A stretch of 64,000 bases of DNA, from the NCBI GenBank assembly GCA_037200525.1, contig JBBCGG010000001.1, positions 2,088,501 through 2,152,500 of the forward strand, in the 5' to 3' direction. The DNA comes from Methylocella sp. Lineage in GTDB: Bacteria; Pseudomonadota; Alphaproteobacteria; Rhizobiales; Beijerinckiaceae. Each line of letters begins with the position of its first letter. Position 1 is the stretch's first letter. The notes beneath the pieces were generated by a model that searched no databases, was not told where the DNA came from, and saw only the letters and a list, made by a program, of their open reading frames with translations. Shown here one piece after another: positions 7,691-13,994 of the stretch. The position numbers and the translations under genes were made by a program.

Positions 7691-7942
7691 TTATGGCGCG
7701 CTGAAAGTCCATTGCCACACTGCGAGAGCAAACATACCAGTTGCCCACTTCATTTTTATTCTTTGCGGATCAGGGTCGTTTAGTGTGAAGGCGACAAATC
7801 CGATTCCAATTAAAGCAAATGCAGCTGCCGAAACTCTGCAACCCCATTTTCTCAAGGAGTTATTCGTGATGATTAAGCTTATCGGGGCGCACCCGGCGGC
7901 GACCATATTAAAAATTAAAAGAAGATGTTCGATTGGCGTCAT
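7691..7942 (-). CDS. Small integral membrane protein, 83 aa
   Basis: Starts MTPIEHLLLIFNMVAAGCAP and contains three hydrophobic stretches (about residues 6-25, 33-52 and 66-80), so it is likely a three-helix inner-membrane protein. It lies between the HigBA-like module and the left promoter. No family recognised; a superinfection-exclusion or conversion role is possible but unsupported. Confidence 0.5.
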   Translation of the reverse strand: MTPIEHLLLIFNMVAAGCAPISLIITNNSLRKWGCRVSAAAFALIGIGFVAFTLNDPDPQRIKMKWATGMFALAVWQWTFSAP

Positions 7943-8135
7943 GAGCGCTCCAATCAGTTTACTTCGACTTCAACACTCTAAATAATCTTTACGACAGGGA
8001 GCTTCTTGGTGGGGAGGGCACCGGCCATTGCAGTCTTTCCTAGGCTTTGGAGCCAATCGGAATTGCTGCGCTCCTGCCTGGGAACATACTCGTGCGATGT
8101 TACGGAAGCGCCACCAAGTTGTTACATGGCGCATG

Positions 8136-8161
8136 AAAAAGCCCGGCGCTGGGCCGGGCTG
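8136..8161 (-). terminator. Rho-independent terminator of the toxin-antitoxin operon
   Basis: On the minus strand AGCCCGGC-CCAGC-GCCGGGCT is followed directly by TTTTTC. The hairpin is a perfect 8-bp GC-rich stem, about 35 bases past the stop of the third gene (8197). The same bases with flank TGGCGCATGAAAAAGCCCG recur at 61861-61891, downstream of another small minus-strand gene pair. Confidence 0.85.
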
Positions 8162-8196
8162 AGTCTTAGAAATGGTTTCAATCTCCAAGAAGAAAA

Positions 8197-8850
8197 TCAG
8201 GCGACGCGCGCCAACTCTTCCAAGCGGACCAACAAATCCAAATGATCTTTGGTAGGCAAAGGCGCAGCAGAATAGAAAACATTTTCCTCAAACGGAAATC
8301 CGACACGCCTTTCCACGATAAACGGATAAGGCTTTCTGCGGTCTGATGATATTTCAAATTTATCGCAATCAAGATGAAAACTAGTCAGACGGTATTTGAC
8401 GTGAAATTTGTTTTTCCAAGTTTTATTGAAAAGATCAACCACAGCGAGTGCCGGTTTGATAACCGCAGGAAGATCAATTTCGGATTTTATAATTAAAGAA
8501 CTTTCATAATGTTTTTCAGGCTTTGCAATTATAGATTGTACAAGACCAAGCTCCGCGTCGCTCCACGCAAGTAAGTCGCTTAAAAATGCATCCAGTAAAT
8601 CGGTATCACTTCGGGAGTTAATGATAATACCATCATTATATATTGATAGGTCCTCGATTTGGGCATTCATAAATTTTCCCATGCCGAACGTCTGCGTGGG
8701 TTCGGATAATTTATCCAGTGAAGGAACACGCGCAAAAGAATACCGATTAGCAAGCTTTACGGCAGCGTCAGGAAGATATAGCTGACCGCCGGGCCGGGTC
8801 AACTGAGTGAGAAAGATAAGCCGGCTGTTCTCTATGGCTGCTAGATTCAT
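8197..8850 (-). CDS. Unknown third gene of a HigBA-like operon, about 217 aa
   Basis: Starts at ATG 8850 (MNLAAIENSRLIFLTQL), which lies in an AGTAATGAA context. The protein is mixed alpha/beta, with LYLPDAAVKLANRYSFARVPS, GMGKFMNAQI, NSRSDTDLLDAFLSDLLAW and a C-terminal RRVGFPFEENVFYSAAPLPTKD. It is markedly more AT-rich than the phage genes. It follows the antitoxin gene with an overlap and precedes a strong terminator, so it is the last gene of the operon. It does not resemble SecB as in tripartite TAC systems. Function unknown. Confidence 0.75.
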   Translation of the reverse strand: MNLAAIENSRLIFLTQLTRPGGQLYLPDAAVKLANRYSFARVPSLDKLSEPTQTFGMGKFMNAQIEDLSIYNDGIIINSRSDTDLLDAFLSDLLAWSDAELGLVQSIIAKPEKHYESSLIIKSEIDLPAVIKPALAVVDLFNKTWKNKFHVKYRLTSFHLDCDKFEISSDRRKPYPFIVERRVGFPFEENVFYSAAPLPTKDHLDLLVRLEELARVA

Positions 8851-9301
8851 TACTCGCACTCGTTTTGTCTGCTTGGTACCCAGCGTCCGTTCGTGCGCCT
8901 AAAGAGCGCAGCGATACTTTTTGGGCTATCTCCGCCCCCGCCGTAGTGGCAGATGCGTAGTTGGCTCTTTGCTCGTTTTTGTATCGAGCAATCACATTTT
9001 CGTAAGGTTCGATGATCACCGAGAGTCGGGCGTCAAGAGCTTCTGCCAGTTTGACCAGTGTTTCCAATTCCCATTTTGCTTCAAGGGAGCGTTCGAGCCG
9101 AGAAATAGAAGATTGTTTAGTTCCAACGAGTTTGGCTAAGCTAGCTTGATTTATGTTGCGCAGTTTACGTAAATTTTTTATTTGCGCTGGGATGTCAATT
9201 TCGCGCTCAGCACGGAAAAAATGGTTGCGAAAATTACGACTCTCCAATTCTTTCGGCAGCCCAAGCTCAGTGATCACCGTTATGGATGGTTGCTCGGTCA
9301 A
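8768..9301 (-). CDS. XRE-family antitoxin, HigA-like
   Basis: A 177-residue protein with an N-terminal extension, a Cro/CI helix-turn-helix at about residues 43-95 (IKNLRKLRNINQASLAKLVGTKQSSISRLE) and a short segment (ALDARLSVIIEPYE) typical of HigA antitoxins. The last 60 residues are low-complexity and overlap the third gene by about 80 bases; a small shift near 8900-8930 would instead end the protein at a TAA overlapping the next ATG, so the present C-terminus may be artefactual. It overlaps the toxin gene by 35 bases, in the toxin-first order of HigBA. It should neutralise HigB and autorepress the operon. Confidence 0.85.
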   Translation of the reverse strand: MTEQPSITVITELGLPKELESRNFRNHFFRAEREIDIPAQIKNLRKLRNINQASLAKLVGTKQSSISRLERSLEAKWELETLVKLAEALDARLSVIIEPYENVIARYKNEQRANYASATTAGAEIAQKVSLRSLGARTDAGYQADKTSASNESSSHREQPAYLSHSVDPARRSAISS

Positions 9302-9614
9302 GCTTTATATCCTTCGCCCTTGCTATAGCTAAGTCGATTTCCTTAGGTGGAGTTTTTTTGGTCTTCTTTTGGAAGAAATGAAGTATACAAATTCTCCCTT
9401 CATGGTAAAAAAATAAAAATCTAAACTCTTGTTTGTTCCATGAAATCTTTAGTTCTGTAATATCTTTAGAGACCTTTTCAATCCTGAGTCCGCTAGACGC
9501 TCCGGGCTGCGCCAATTGAAGGCGGCTCAAACCCGCCTTACAGCGAGCCCGCAGGATCTCATTCGACGCCTCCAGATCAGACCAAACGGAGTGATACCAA
9601 TCTATCGGGATCAA
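9267..9614 (-). CDS. HigB/RelE-like toxin (phage-derived Gp49-like family)
   Basis: A 115-residue basic protein starting TTG 9614, overlapping the stop of the preceding small ORF as TTGA. The family pattern is visible: an early helix with RARCKAGLSRLQL, a central ITELKISWNKQEFRFLFFYHEGRICILHFFQKKTKKTP and a final helix EIDLAIARAKDI. This is the RelE-superfamily fold of HigB-2/Gp49-like mRNA interferases, which cleave ribosome-bound mRNA. The antitoxin is immediately downstream. AT content is higher than in neighbouring phage genes, consistent with separate acquisition. Confidence 0.88.
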   Translation of the reverse strand: MIPIDWYHSVWSDLEASNEILRARCKAGLSRLQLAQPGASSGLRIEKVSKDITELKISWNKQEFRFLFFYHEGRICILHFFQKKTKKTPPKEIDLAIARAKDIKLDRATIHNGDH

Positions 9615-9883
9615 AATATCACGTGGCTGCTATTTTTCAAGCTCAATATCACCGACGAGGCAAAATATAACATAAGCGTCATATCCTTCGCAGCCCAATT
9701 CATCGAGCAATCCAATCGTAGCTTATGGCACGTTAAATATACAGCAACGCCGCGAGCGCTACCGCTGCGCCTCATCTTATCGCGCGGTGCAGGCCATGTG
9801 GGATGGGTCCAGCTTTCGGACCGTGTGCCGACATCTTGGCATTTGTAGCGCACTTTATGCGCGGCTTGATCATACGGTAACAT
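9611..9883 (-). CDS. Small ORF downstream of the repeated RNA-like element
   Basis: ATG 9883 begins MLPYDQAAHKVRYKC. Two other small minus-strand ORFs placed identically after copies of the structured element begin MLRRDFNF (59502) and, with GTG, MLPHDFIS (62409). The present frame runs 90 codons and ends by TTGA overlap with the HigB-like gene. Part of a second frame (HTVRKLDPSHMACTAR) resembles HTVRNADPSHIAGTAR in the 62191-62409 ORF, so a frameshift is likely near 9800-9830. Function unknown. Confidence 0.4.
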   Translation of the reverse strand: MLPYDQAAHKVRYKCQDVGTRSESWTHPTWPAPRDKMRRSGSARGVAVYLTCHKLRLDCSMNWAAKDMTLMLYFASSVILSLKNSSHVIF

Positions 9884-9936
9884 TGCTGCTCCGATACTAC
9901 TCACGCCTGGGTTAGGGAATATCGGGCTCTAACCTG

Positions 9937-10095
9937 GGTCAAAAAGTGCGGGGTTGCACCCGCCCGGGAGCCGGGCCGTTTCGCCACCCCCTTCTTGCTA
10001 CCCGCAGAAGGCCCAACGATCGTGTCCCGGTAGTGATAACTGCCCCCGCCGCTGTTGGCTCAGCGAGCGGGGGTTCCTTTTCAAAAGCCAGGGAC
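9937..10095 (-). ncRNA. Repeated structured element, copy 1 (putative riboregulator)
   Basis: One of three dispersed copies (others 59558-59728 and 62472-62610). Read on the minus strand: a CCCCCGC...GCGGGGG hairpin with inner CGCTG/CAGCG stem, a conserved linker (CACTACCGG...CACGATCGTTGGGCC), a variable hairpin (CTTCTGC with GCAAGAAGG), a conserved GGGGGTGGCGAAACGGCCCGG, then a GC hairpin followed by TTTTTGA. Loop and stem sequences differ between copies while pairing persists. The final hairpin plus T-run resembles an attenuator or the 3' end of a small RNA. It precedes the small ORF at 9883. The orientation is inferred from the T-run. Confidence 0.6.
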
Positions 10096-10167
10096 GGGAT
10101 CGCCTAACGGGCGAGTGGCCTGGCGCGCTCACCGCCGCGCTGGCCCCGACAGCTCGTGTAGCCGCGG

Positions 10168-10402
10168 TCAATGTTTGCGGGATGAGTTTATTTCAGCGGA
10201 ATCGGCCTGTTCAAGTAGGACGCGAGCAATGCGCCGAGCTTCGTCCGGCGCGACGTGGATGGCGATGGCCAGCCCTTCTTTGAGCCCAAATTCTTCGGCG
10301 GCGAAAAAAAAACCGTATCGCGACCTGGCCGTCTGGAGCGGCCACAAATTCCGTACCCACTGGTTCCAATTTGATGCAATTGCCGATAGCAGGCTTAGTC
10401 AA
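10168..10402 (-). pseudogene. Small conserved protein frameshifted at an A9/T9 run
   Basis: ATG 10402 reads MTKPAIGNCIKLEPVGTEF and VAIRFFF, then loses sense at a nine-base homopolymer (10304-10312). Removing one base joins it to AAEEFGLKEGLAIAIHVAP and DEARRIARVLLEQ, ending at TGA 10168-10170, about 77 residues. The C-terminal half is the kind of short ligand- or regulator-like domain common in alphaproteobacterial mobile regions, but no function is assigned. A single indel in the longest homopolymer nearby is either decay, slippage-controlled expression or a base-call error. Confidence 0.55.
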
Positions 10403-10455
10403 TTACCCAATCCCCGTTCCTTTAATTTGTCGGTATCTCGCCAACGCCGCGATCG

Positions 10456-10854
10456 CTACCGCTGCGCTTCAATCTTGTCCCTGGCGGCGCTCGCCATAAA
10501 TTTGGACCGGCTGAGCTTCCGCCTCGCCGCTTCCTGGTCGATCGTCTCAAGCAAACCCGCGTCGATCATCAGATTGACCTTCACGAGGCGTCCGCTCTCG
10601 AGAAGCAGTGGAATTAGAACGGGCATTCCGCCCTGCGTGAGCCCGATTGACGTAAGGACGTCGCCAACGGACCTAGCCGTAGGGATCTCGAAAGATCCGT
10701 TCGCCTTATGCGCCATGACGTCGCGAAGCGCGCTGGTGACGCTGGCGATGGCTTCGTCGGGGGTATTGCCGGCGCCGACGCAGCCGGGGACGTCTGGGAT
10801 GCGGACACCCCAATTATTGCCGCTTCCGTCCAGAATCCCAACATAATGAGCCAT
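10456..10854 (-). CDS. hicB: HicB-like antitoxin
   Basis: A 132-residue protein with the HicB partial RNase-H fold at the N-terminus (HYVGILDGSGNNWGVRIPDVPGCVGAGNTPDEAI; the PDVPGC element is the family hallmark) and a C-terminal ribbon-helix-helix-like DNA-binding tail (LLETIDQEAARRKLSRSKFMASAARDKI). It lies nine bases after the HicA-like gene. The toxin-first order is the usual hicAB arrangement. It binds and inhibits HicA and represses its own operon. Confidence 0.92.
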   Translation of the reverse strand: MAHYVGILDGSGNNWGVRIPDVPGCVGAGNTPDEAIASVTSALRDVMAHKANGSFEIPTARSVGDVLTSIGLTQGGMPVLIPLLLESGRLVKVNLMIDAGLLETIDQEAARRKLSRSKFMASAARDKIEAQR

Positions 10855-10863
10855 GGAAGTCTC

Positions 10864-11058
10864 CTAAATCCACTCCGCTGCTTCGGCAATGGATTGCGCC
10901 GCGCCAATTGTAAGTTCTTTCCTCCGCGGGACAACGATCATCACGCCGGGGAAATCCCCGTTCACGAATCGATAGTGGCCGGCGACCGCAATATTGATCC
11001 AGCCCTCCCGTTCCAGGCGCGCGATGATCCTGCGCACGTTGGTCTCGAGCCCTAGCAT
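10864..11058 (-). CDS. hicA: HicA-like mRNA interferase toxin
   Basis: Start taken at ATG 11058 (MLGLETNVRRIIARLEREGW); the frame extends to 11106 without a better signal. The 64-residue product fits the dsRBD-like HicA fold: helix with LEREGW, strand VAGHYRF carrying the family His (usually GSHH), strand VMIVVPRRKELTIG and a final helix AAQSIAEAAEW. HicA cleaves mRNA independently of the ribosome. The usual second His is replaced, so activity is not certain. HicB follows. Confidence 0.85.
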   Translation of the reverse strand: MLGLETNVRRIIARLEREGWINIAVAGHYRFVNGDFPGVMIVVPRRKELTIGAAQSIAEAAEWI

Positions 11059-11339
11059 GGCGCACCCTTTAGTTTGCTGCCCGTGCACGTAGGCAACGAC
11101 AGGCACTGGTGTGTAACCCTGATGCGCAGTAATGAATAGTTTGTAGGCGCAATTGTTTAGTTTTCGGACCTAGTCACATTTTGGCCTAAAAGTCACTTCG
11201 TTAATCAACCCATATGAAATATTGGCGGTTGATACTAGTCAGAAGATTAATAATTCTTTATTTAATATGCGTGACGGGAATACGTTTAAATACATAGTAA
11301 AATGTAAGAGTTCGCAAATGACAGTAAATGCTGATTGCG
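11059..11339. other. Intergenic region between HicAB and the repressor
   Basis: AT-rich stretch with no convincing gene. A plus-strand frame from 11222 runs into the repressor antisense and is rejected. It presumably holds the hicAB promoter (minus strand) and the end of the repressor transcript; I see no clear terminator hairpin. Confidence 0.5.
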
Positions 11340-11906
11340 TTATTTCTTTTCTTTCGGATAAAATATCTGACTTGTCTGAAACGTTAAAGTGCGAATATTG
11401 TCAGTCCTGTCAGTATCTGGACTGCGCTCGAGCTCTTGCTCAACAATGGTTAGAACGTATTCAGCCGCAGCCGATACTACCTCTCGAGGCTGGCCCGCTT
11501 GAATTAAAGCTAGCGTCCCTTCAAGAATTGCCAGTACGTCTTCCCTGTGAAAAGTTCCATTGATCATAAAACCCCTATCCCCTCGCGCAGCAGCGCGATC
11601 TGTTTGCGCCGGGAGAGCGGCGACTGAATGGTTTGGCAGCGATTCGGGCTCCTTCGACCAAAAATTTTCCGGTGTCGGTCTCTCGCCTGCGCCGTTCATC
11701 ACATAACCAAGGAATCTAGGATTAACGGCCATCACCACGGCCGTGACAGTCTCGATTTTGCCGCCGCCTCGCTTGATCACGTCACGCACGAACGTGTCGC
11801 CCAAGTATGCTTTCCCAGAGGCCTCCTTCATGTTTAAGCCGGAGGCCTCGTGAAATTCGCAAAATCGTTTTCTGACTCGTTCATCCATAAGGGGGATTTT
11901 GCCCAT
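11340..11906 (-). CDS. CI-like prophage repressor
   Basis: Start chosen at ATG 11906 (MGKIPLMDERVRKRF) with GGAGG just upstream; the frame to 11963 would place the start inside the operator. About 188 residues. The N-terminal region (FCEFHEASGLNMKEASGKAYLGDTFVRDVIKRG) is an atypical helix-turn-helix of the kind found in alphaproteobacterial phage repressors; a GERPTPENFW linker leads to a C-terminal helical part (VLAILEGTLALIQAG). No LexA-type Ser/Lys peptidase motif is seen, so induction may not use RecA self-cleavage. It is divergent from the Cro-like gene, and the shared palindrome lies between them. Confidence 0.75.
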   Translation of the reverse strand: MGKIPLMDERVRKRFCEFHEASGLNMKEASGKAYLGDTFVRDVIKRGGGKIETVTAVVMAVNPRFLGYVMNGAGERPTPENFWSKEPESLPNHSVAALPAQTDRAAARGDRGFMINGTFHREDVLAILEGTLALIQAGQPREVVSAAAEYVLTIVEQELERSPDTDRTDNIRTLTFQTSQIFYPKEKK

Positions 11907-11944
11907 TCTTCCTCCCATCGTCGAATGGGAACTTTCCTCTTGAT

Positions 11945-11966
11945 ATAATGGGCAAATACCCATTAT
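11945..11966. promoter_or_regulatory. Repressor operator and divergent promoters (immunity switch)
   Basis: A perfect 8-bp inverted repeat, ATAATGGG-N6-CCCATTAT, overlaps a TATAAT (11944-11949) suitable as the -10 of the plus-strand Cro-like transcript. The Cro-like ATG at 11976 is then only about 20 bases from the predicted start and has no clear Shine-Dalgarno, so that mRNA may be near-leaderless. Further half-sites (CCCAT at 11914 and ATGGG at 11925) lie within the repressor 5' region. The same palindrome occurs at the left promoter (7577-7596). Confidence 0.75.
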
Positions 11967-11975
11967 CGTCCATGC

Positions 11976-12203
11976 ATGACCGATACTCAGAGCCTCCTCG
12001 ACGAAATTAACCGGTTTCTCGCTTCGGGCGCGATGGCCGAAAGCACCTTCGGCCGCAAAGCCGTGAACGACGGAAAACTAGTAGCGCGATTGAGACGCGG
12101 CGGATCTGTCACGCTGGAAAGCGCCTCGCGAATTCGTTCTTTCATGGCCACGGCCAACAACGCCCGCGGCTTATCCAGGCCGGCAGAGGGGGCGACGGCG
12201 TGA
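11976..12203 (+). CDS. Cro-like DNA-binding protein
   Basis: A 75-residue protein (MTDTQSLLDEINRFLAS) with a helix-turn-helix around STFGRKAVNDGKLVARLRRGGSVTLESASRIRSF. This is a recognisable small phage regulator type whose motif pairs a substrate-like STFG..AVNDGKLV with a recognition helix. Divergent from the CI-like gene and first of the right operon, it is inferred to act as Cro. Its stop overlaps the next GTG start. Confidence 0.8.
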   Translation: MTDTQSLLDEINRFLASGAMAESTFGRKAVNDGKLVARLRRGGSVTLESASRIRSFMATANNARGLSRPAEGATA

Positions 12204-12400
12204 CCCTCGCGCTCGATCTCCGTCAACCCATAGCCGACATCCGCGATAGGGCATCGGTCCTACCGAGACACGTCCTTATGGCTGTCGAGGATAGCGTCGA
12301 GATCCTGCTCAACGTTCTTTTCATCGGGATCATCGTTGCGGCGTATCCGCTGCGCGCGGCCTACCGCTGGTCTAAGCGGACAAAGAGGATCCGGACATGA
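12200..12400 (+). CDS. Small membrane peptide, 66 aa
   Basis: Starts GTG 12200 overlapping the Cro-like stop (GTGA). It has one transmembrane helix (VEILLNVLFIGIIVAAYPL, about residues 32-50) and a basic C-terminus (RAAYRWSKRTKRIRT), giving a probable N-out/C-in or hairpin topology. Part of a chain of coupled micro-genes. Function unknown. Confidence 0.6.
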   Translation: MTLALDLRQPIADIRDRASVLPRHVLMAVEDSVEILLNVLFIGIIVAAYPLRAAYRWSKRTKRIRT

Positions 12401-12531
12401 CCCGGCATCTCGTTCTGACCCTTTGGCGCGATCCTCCCCGCGCCCACCTGCGGACTGTTGCGATCGCCCCACGACCCTCGTCCGCCTTTTCTTTTGGAAA
12501 GCCCTCTCAAAGCAACGGAGGCACAGCATGA
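12397..12531 (+). CDS. Micro-ORF, 44 aa
   Basis: ATG 12397 overlaps the previous stop and TGA 12529-12531 overlaps the next ATG; both junctions are ATGA. Reads MTRHLVLTLWRDPPRAHL and is Pro/Arg/Ser-rich. GGAGG lies a few bases before the following ATG, so this frame may mainly deliver ribosomes to the next gene. Supported only by coupling. Confidence 0.4.
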   Translation: MTRHLVLTLWRDPPRAHLRTVAIAPRPSSAFSFGKPSQSNGGTA

Positions 12532-12827
12532 TTTCCACTTTGCTCGCTCTCGCCCTGCTTGCCGTCCTCATCGTTCTTATTCGGTCCGGCGATAGGTCTC
12601 CCCCTTTCGGGGCCGCTAACAACGACGTCGACGCCGAGTGCGGCCGAGACCCTCTCTAATGTTCGGTTCCCTTCCAGCAAAGCCGCTGTGAGGTTTCGAA
12701 AAGACTTTTCTAGTTTACGCCGGGCATCCATCCGGCTTGAAAGTTCAGAGACGACCGTCTGCGCTCCAACGCCGAGGGTTTCGAATTCAGAATGAGTACC
12801 GAGTTCGTTTTTCGTACCGATCGACAT
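12507..12827 (-). CDS. Hypothetical protein divergent from HTH gene, 106 aa
   Basis: ATG 12827 (MSIGTKNELGTHSEFETLG) has AGGAG nine bases upstream. The central part (LSSRMDARRKLEKSFRNLTAALLEGNRTLERVSAALGV) is helical and protein-like; the C-terminal 30 residues are polar and overlap the plus-strand micropeptide. It is transcribed away from the gene at 12877, and the palindrome at 12843-12867 lies between them. Confidence 0.5.
   Translation of the reverse strand: MSIGTKNELGTHSEFETLGVGAQTVVSELSSRMDARRKLEKSFRNLTAALLEGNRTLERVSAALGVDVVVSGPERGRPIAGPNKNDEDGKQGESEQSGNHAVPPLL
12528..12659 (+). CDS. Membrane micropeptide, 43 aa
   Basis: Reads MISTLLALALLAVLIVLI, one strong transmembrane helix, followed by a polar tail (DVDAECGRDPL). 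Start is coupled by ATGA with a GGAGG eight bases upstream. It overlaps the 3' end of the oppositely oriented 12507-12827 gene, so one of the two may be spurious. Confidence 0.45.
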   Translation: MISTLLALALLAVLIVLIRSGDRSPPFGAANNDVDAECGRDPL

Positions 12828-12842
12828 TCTCAATAGCTCCTT

Positions 12843-12867
12843 CCGTGACAAGCGAAGTGTGTCACGG
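12843..12867. promoter_or_regulatory. Operator-like palindrome between divergent genes
   Basis: CCGTGACA-N9-TGTCACGG, an 8-bp perfect inverted repeat, located between the start of the minus-strand gene (12827) and the plus-strand start at 12877. Its half-site differs from the repressor palindrome, so a different regulator is implied, possibly the HTH protein encoded at 12877. Confidence 0.55.
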
Positions 12868-12876
12868 GAGGCTTTG

Positions 12877-13347
12877 ATGGATCGTCAAAAGATTTTGCAA
12901 GTGGATCAAAAAACCATGAGTAGCGCAGCATTCGTTGATGAAGCATCTCAATGGACCGAGGAGCTCGTGAAGCACGAGTCTCGCGGACGTGGAGATAGAG
13001 GCGACGCGCTTGTCCGCCTCGCATTCAGCCTACGCGTATCTCGTTCGACGCTTTGGACTCTTCTCTATCGGAAACCAAAAGGCATCGACACAGCGGTTTA
13101 TTCCAAATTGCAGAAGGCACACGACGCAATTGAATGCCGTCGCCACCGTGAGGCCGCCGCATTCGCTAGAACGAGGGACTTCGACATTGAGCTCTATGGG
13201 GCCGTTACGGCAACAACCGAACGTTACGCGACCGCCTCGTTTTTGGCGGACACGGAGTTTTATAGCGCGAAGGCTGCTTCGGATCGCAGCACTGCTGAAT
13301 ATATCGGCGGCGTCGGTCGCCCCTTGGATGAGGATTCTGGCGAATGA
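12877..13347 (+). CDS. Conserved phage HTH-like protein
   Basis: Start taken at ATG 12877 with GGGAGG five bases upstream (a GTG at 12859 lies inside the palindrome). 156 residues. The core (ASQWTEELVKHESRGRGDRGDALVRLAFSLRVSRSTLWTLLYRKPK) belongs to a common alphaproteobacterial phage protein with a predicted helix-turn-helix (LRVSRSTLWTLLY). The C-terminal half is variable. Inferred to be a right-operon regulator. Stop overlaps the HNH start. Confidence 0.7.
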   Translation: MDRQKILQVDQKTMSSAAFVDEASQWTEELVKHESRGRGDRGDALVRLAFSLRVSRSTLWTLLYRKPKGIDTAVYSKLQKAHDAIECRRHREAAAFARTRDFDIELYGAVTATTERYATASFLADTEFYSAKAASDRSTAEYIGGVGRPLDEDSGE

Positions 13348-13858
13348 ACCATCAGATGTCGACGATGTTGACCGCTGAGCGCCTACGCGAGTTGCTTCAT
13401 TACGATCCTGAGACCGGTCTCTTCACACGCAAAACAACGACTAGTAGTCGCGCTTCGGCAGGCGGCGTCGTGGGCTTGCGTCCAACAAAAAAGGGATATT
13501 GGAGCGTCTGCGTCGAAGGCCGTCGATATCTATCGCATCAATTGGCTTGGTTCTGGATGACAGGCCAATGGCCTGATCCAGAATGTGACCATCGCGACAC
13601 TGATCCTTCGAACAACCGATGGGTTAACCTTCGGGAAGCCACGCGGTCTCAACAATGTGCCAATCAGCGCAGGCGGTCTGATAACAGTTCCGGGTCAAAA
13701 GCGTCACTTGGTGCAAGCAAACCCGCAAGTGGAGATCTGTCATCCAGGTCAGGGGCAGAAGACATGACCTGGGACGATCCGACTGCCCTGCAGAAAGGCA
13801 TTTCGCTTACATCATAGCCGCCAACAAATACTTCGGCGAATTCGCGAGGGCCTCATGA
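13344..13858 (+). CDS. HNH homing-type endonuclease, frameshifted
   Basis: Residues 8-20 (LTAERLRELLHYDPETG) and the HNH core (LAWFWMTGQWPDPECDHRDTDPSNNRWVNLR) are typical of HNH_3/AP2-type phage nucleases; His and Asn of the motif are present. After DNSSG the frame turns to nonsense. Shifting at the GGG at 13692-13694 restores VKSVTWCKQTRKWRSVI, an AP2-like DNA-binding tail, and AYIIAANKYFGEFARAS to TGA 13856-13858. That stop overlaps the next ATG, so the restored frame is the ancestral one. The truncated product would end at 13817. Confidence 0.8.
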
Positions 13859-13977
13859 TTTATTACGCTCGCAATCTATGTGGCGCAGTCATCGAATGGG
13901 GTGTCGTAGCCCTGATGACGCTCCTCGGAGCGGTGGCGCCGTGGAAGATCGAAGCCATTGATCGGAATCCGGCATAA
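13855..13977 (+). CDS. Membrane micropeptide, 40 aa
   Basis: MIYYARNLCGAVIEWG then a hydrophobic stretch (VVALMTLLGAVAPW). Coupled by ATGA to the restored HNH frame. Too short to classify; coupling and the transmembrane-like segment are the only support. Confidence 0.4.
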   Translation: MIYYARNLCGAVIEWGVVALMTLLGAVAPWKIEAIDRNPA

Positions 13978-13994
13978 AGACAGAGGAGAGTAAA

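Noticed and set aside
8197-8850. SecB-like chaperone of a tripartite toxin-antitoxin-chaperone system
   Set aside because: Sequence and length do not show SecB features; kept as unknown.
10055-10846. Plus-strand frame of 263 codons
   Set aside because: Antisense of the HicB-like gene and of the structured element; composition is not protein-like.
11222-11563. Plus-strand Cys-containing frame of 113 codons
   Set aside because: Overlaps the repressor C-terminal region antisense and lacks a ribosome-binding site; its first part is AT-rich intergenic DNA.
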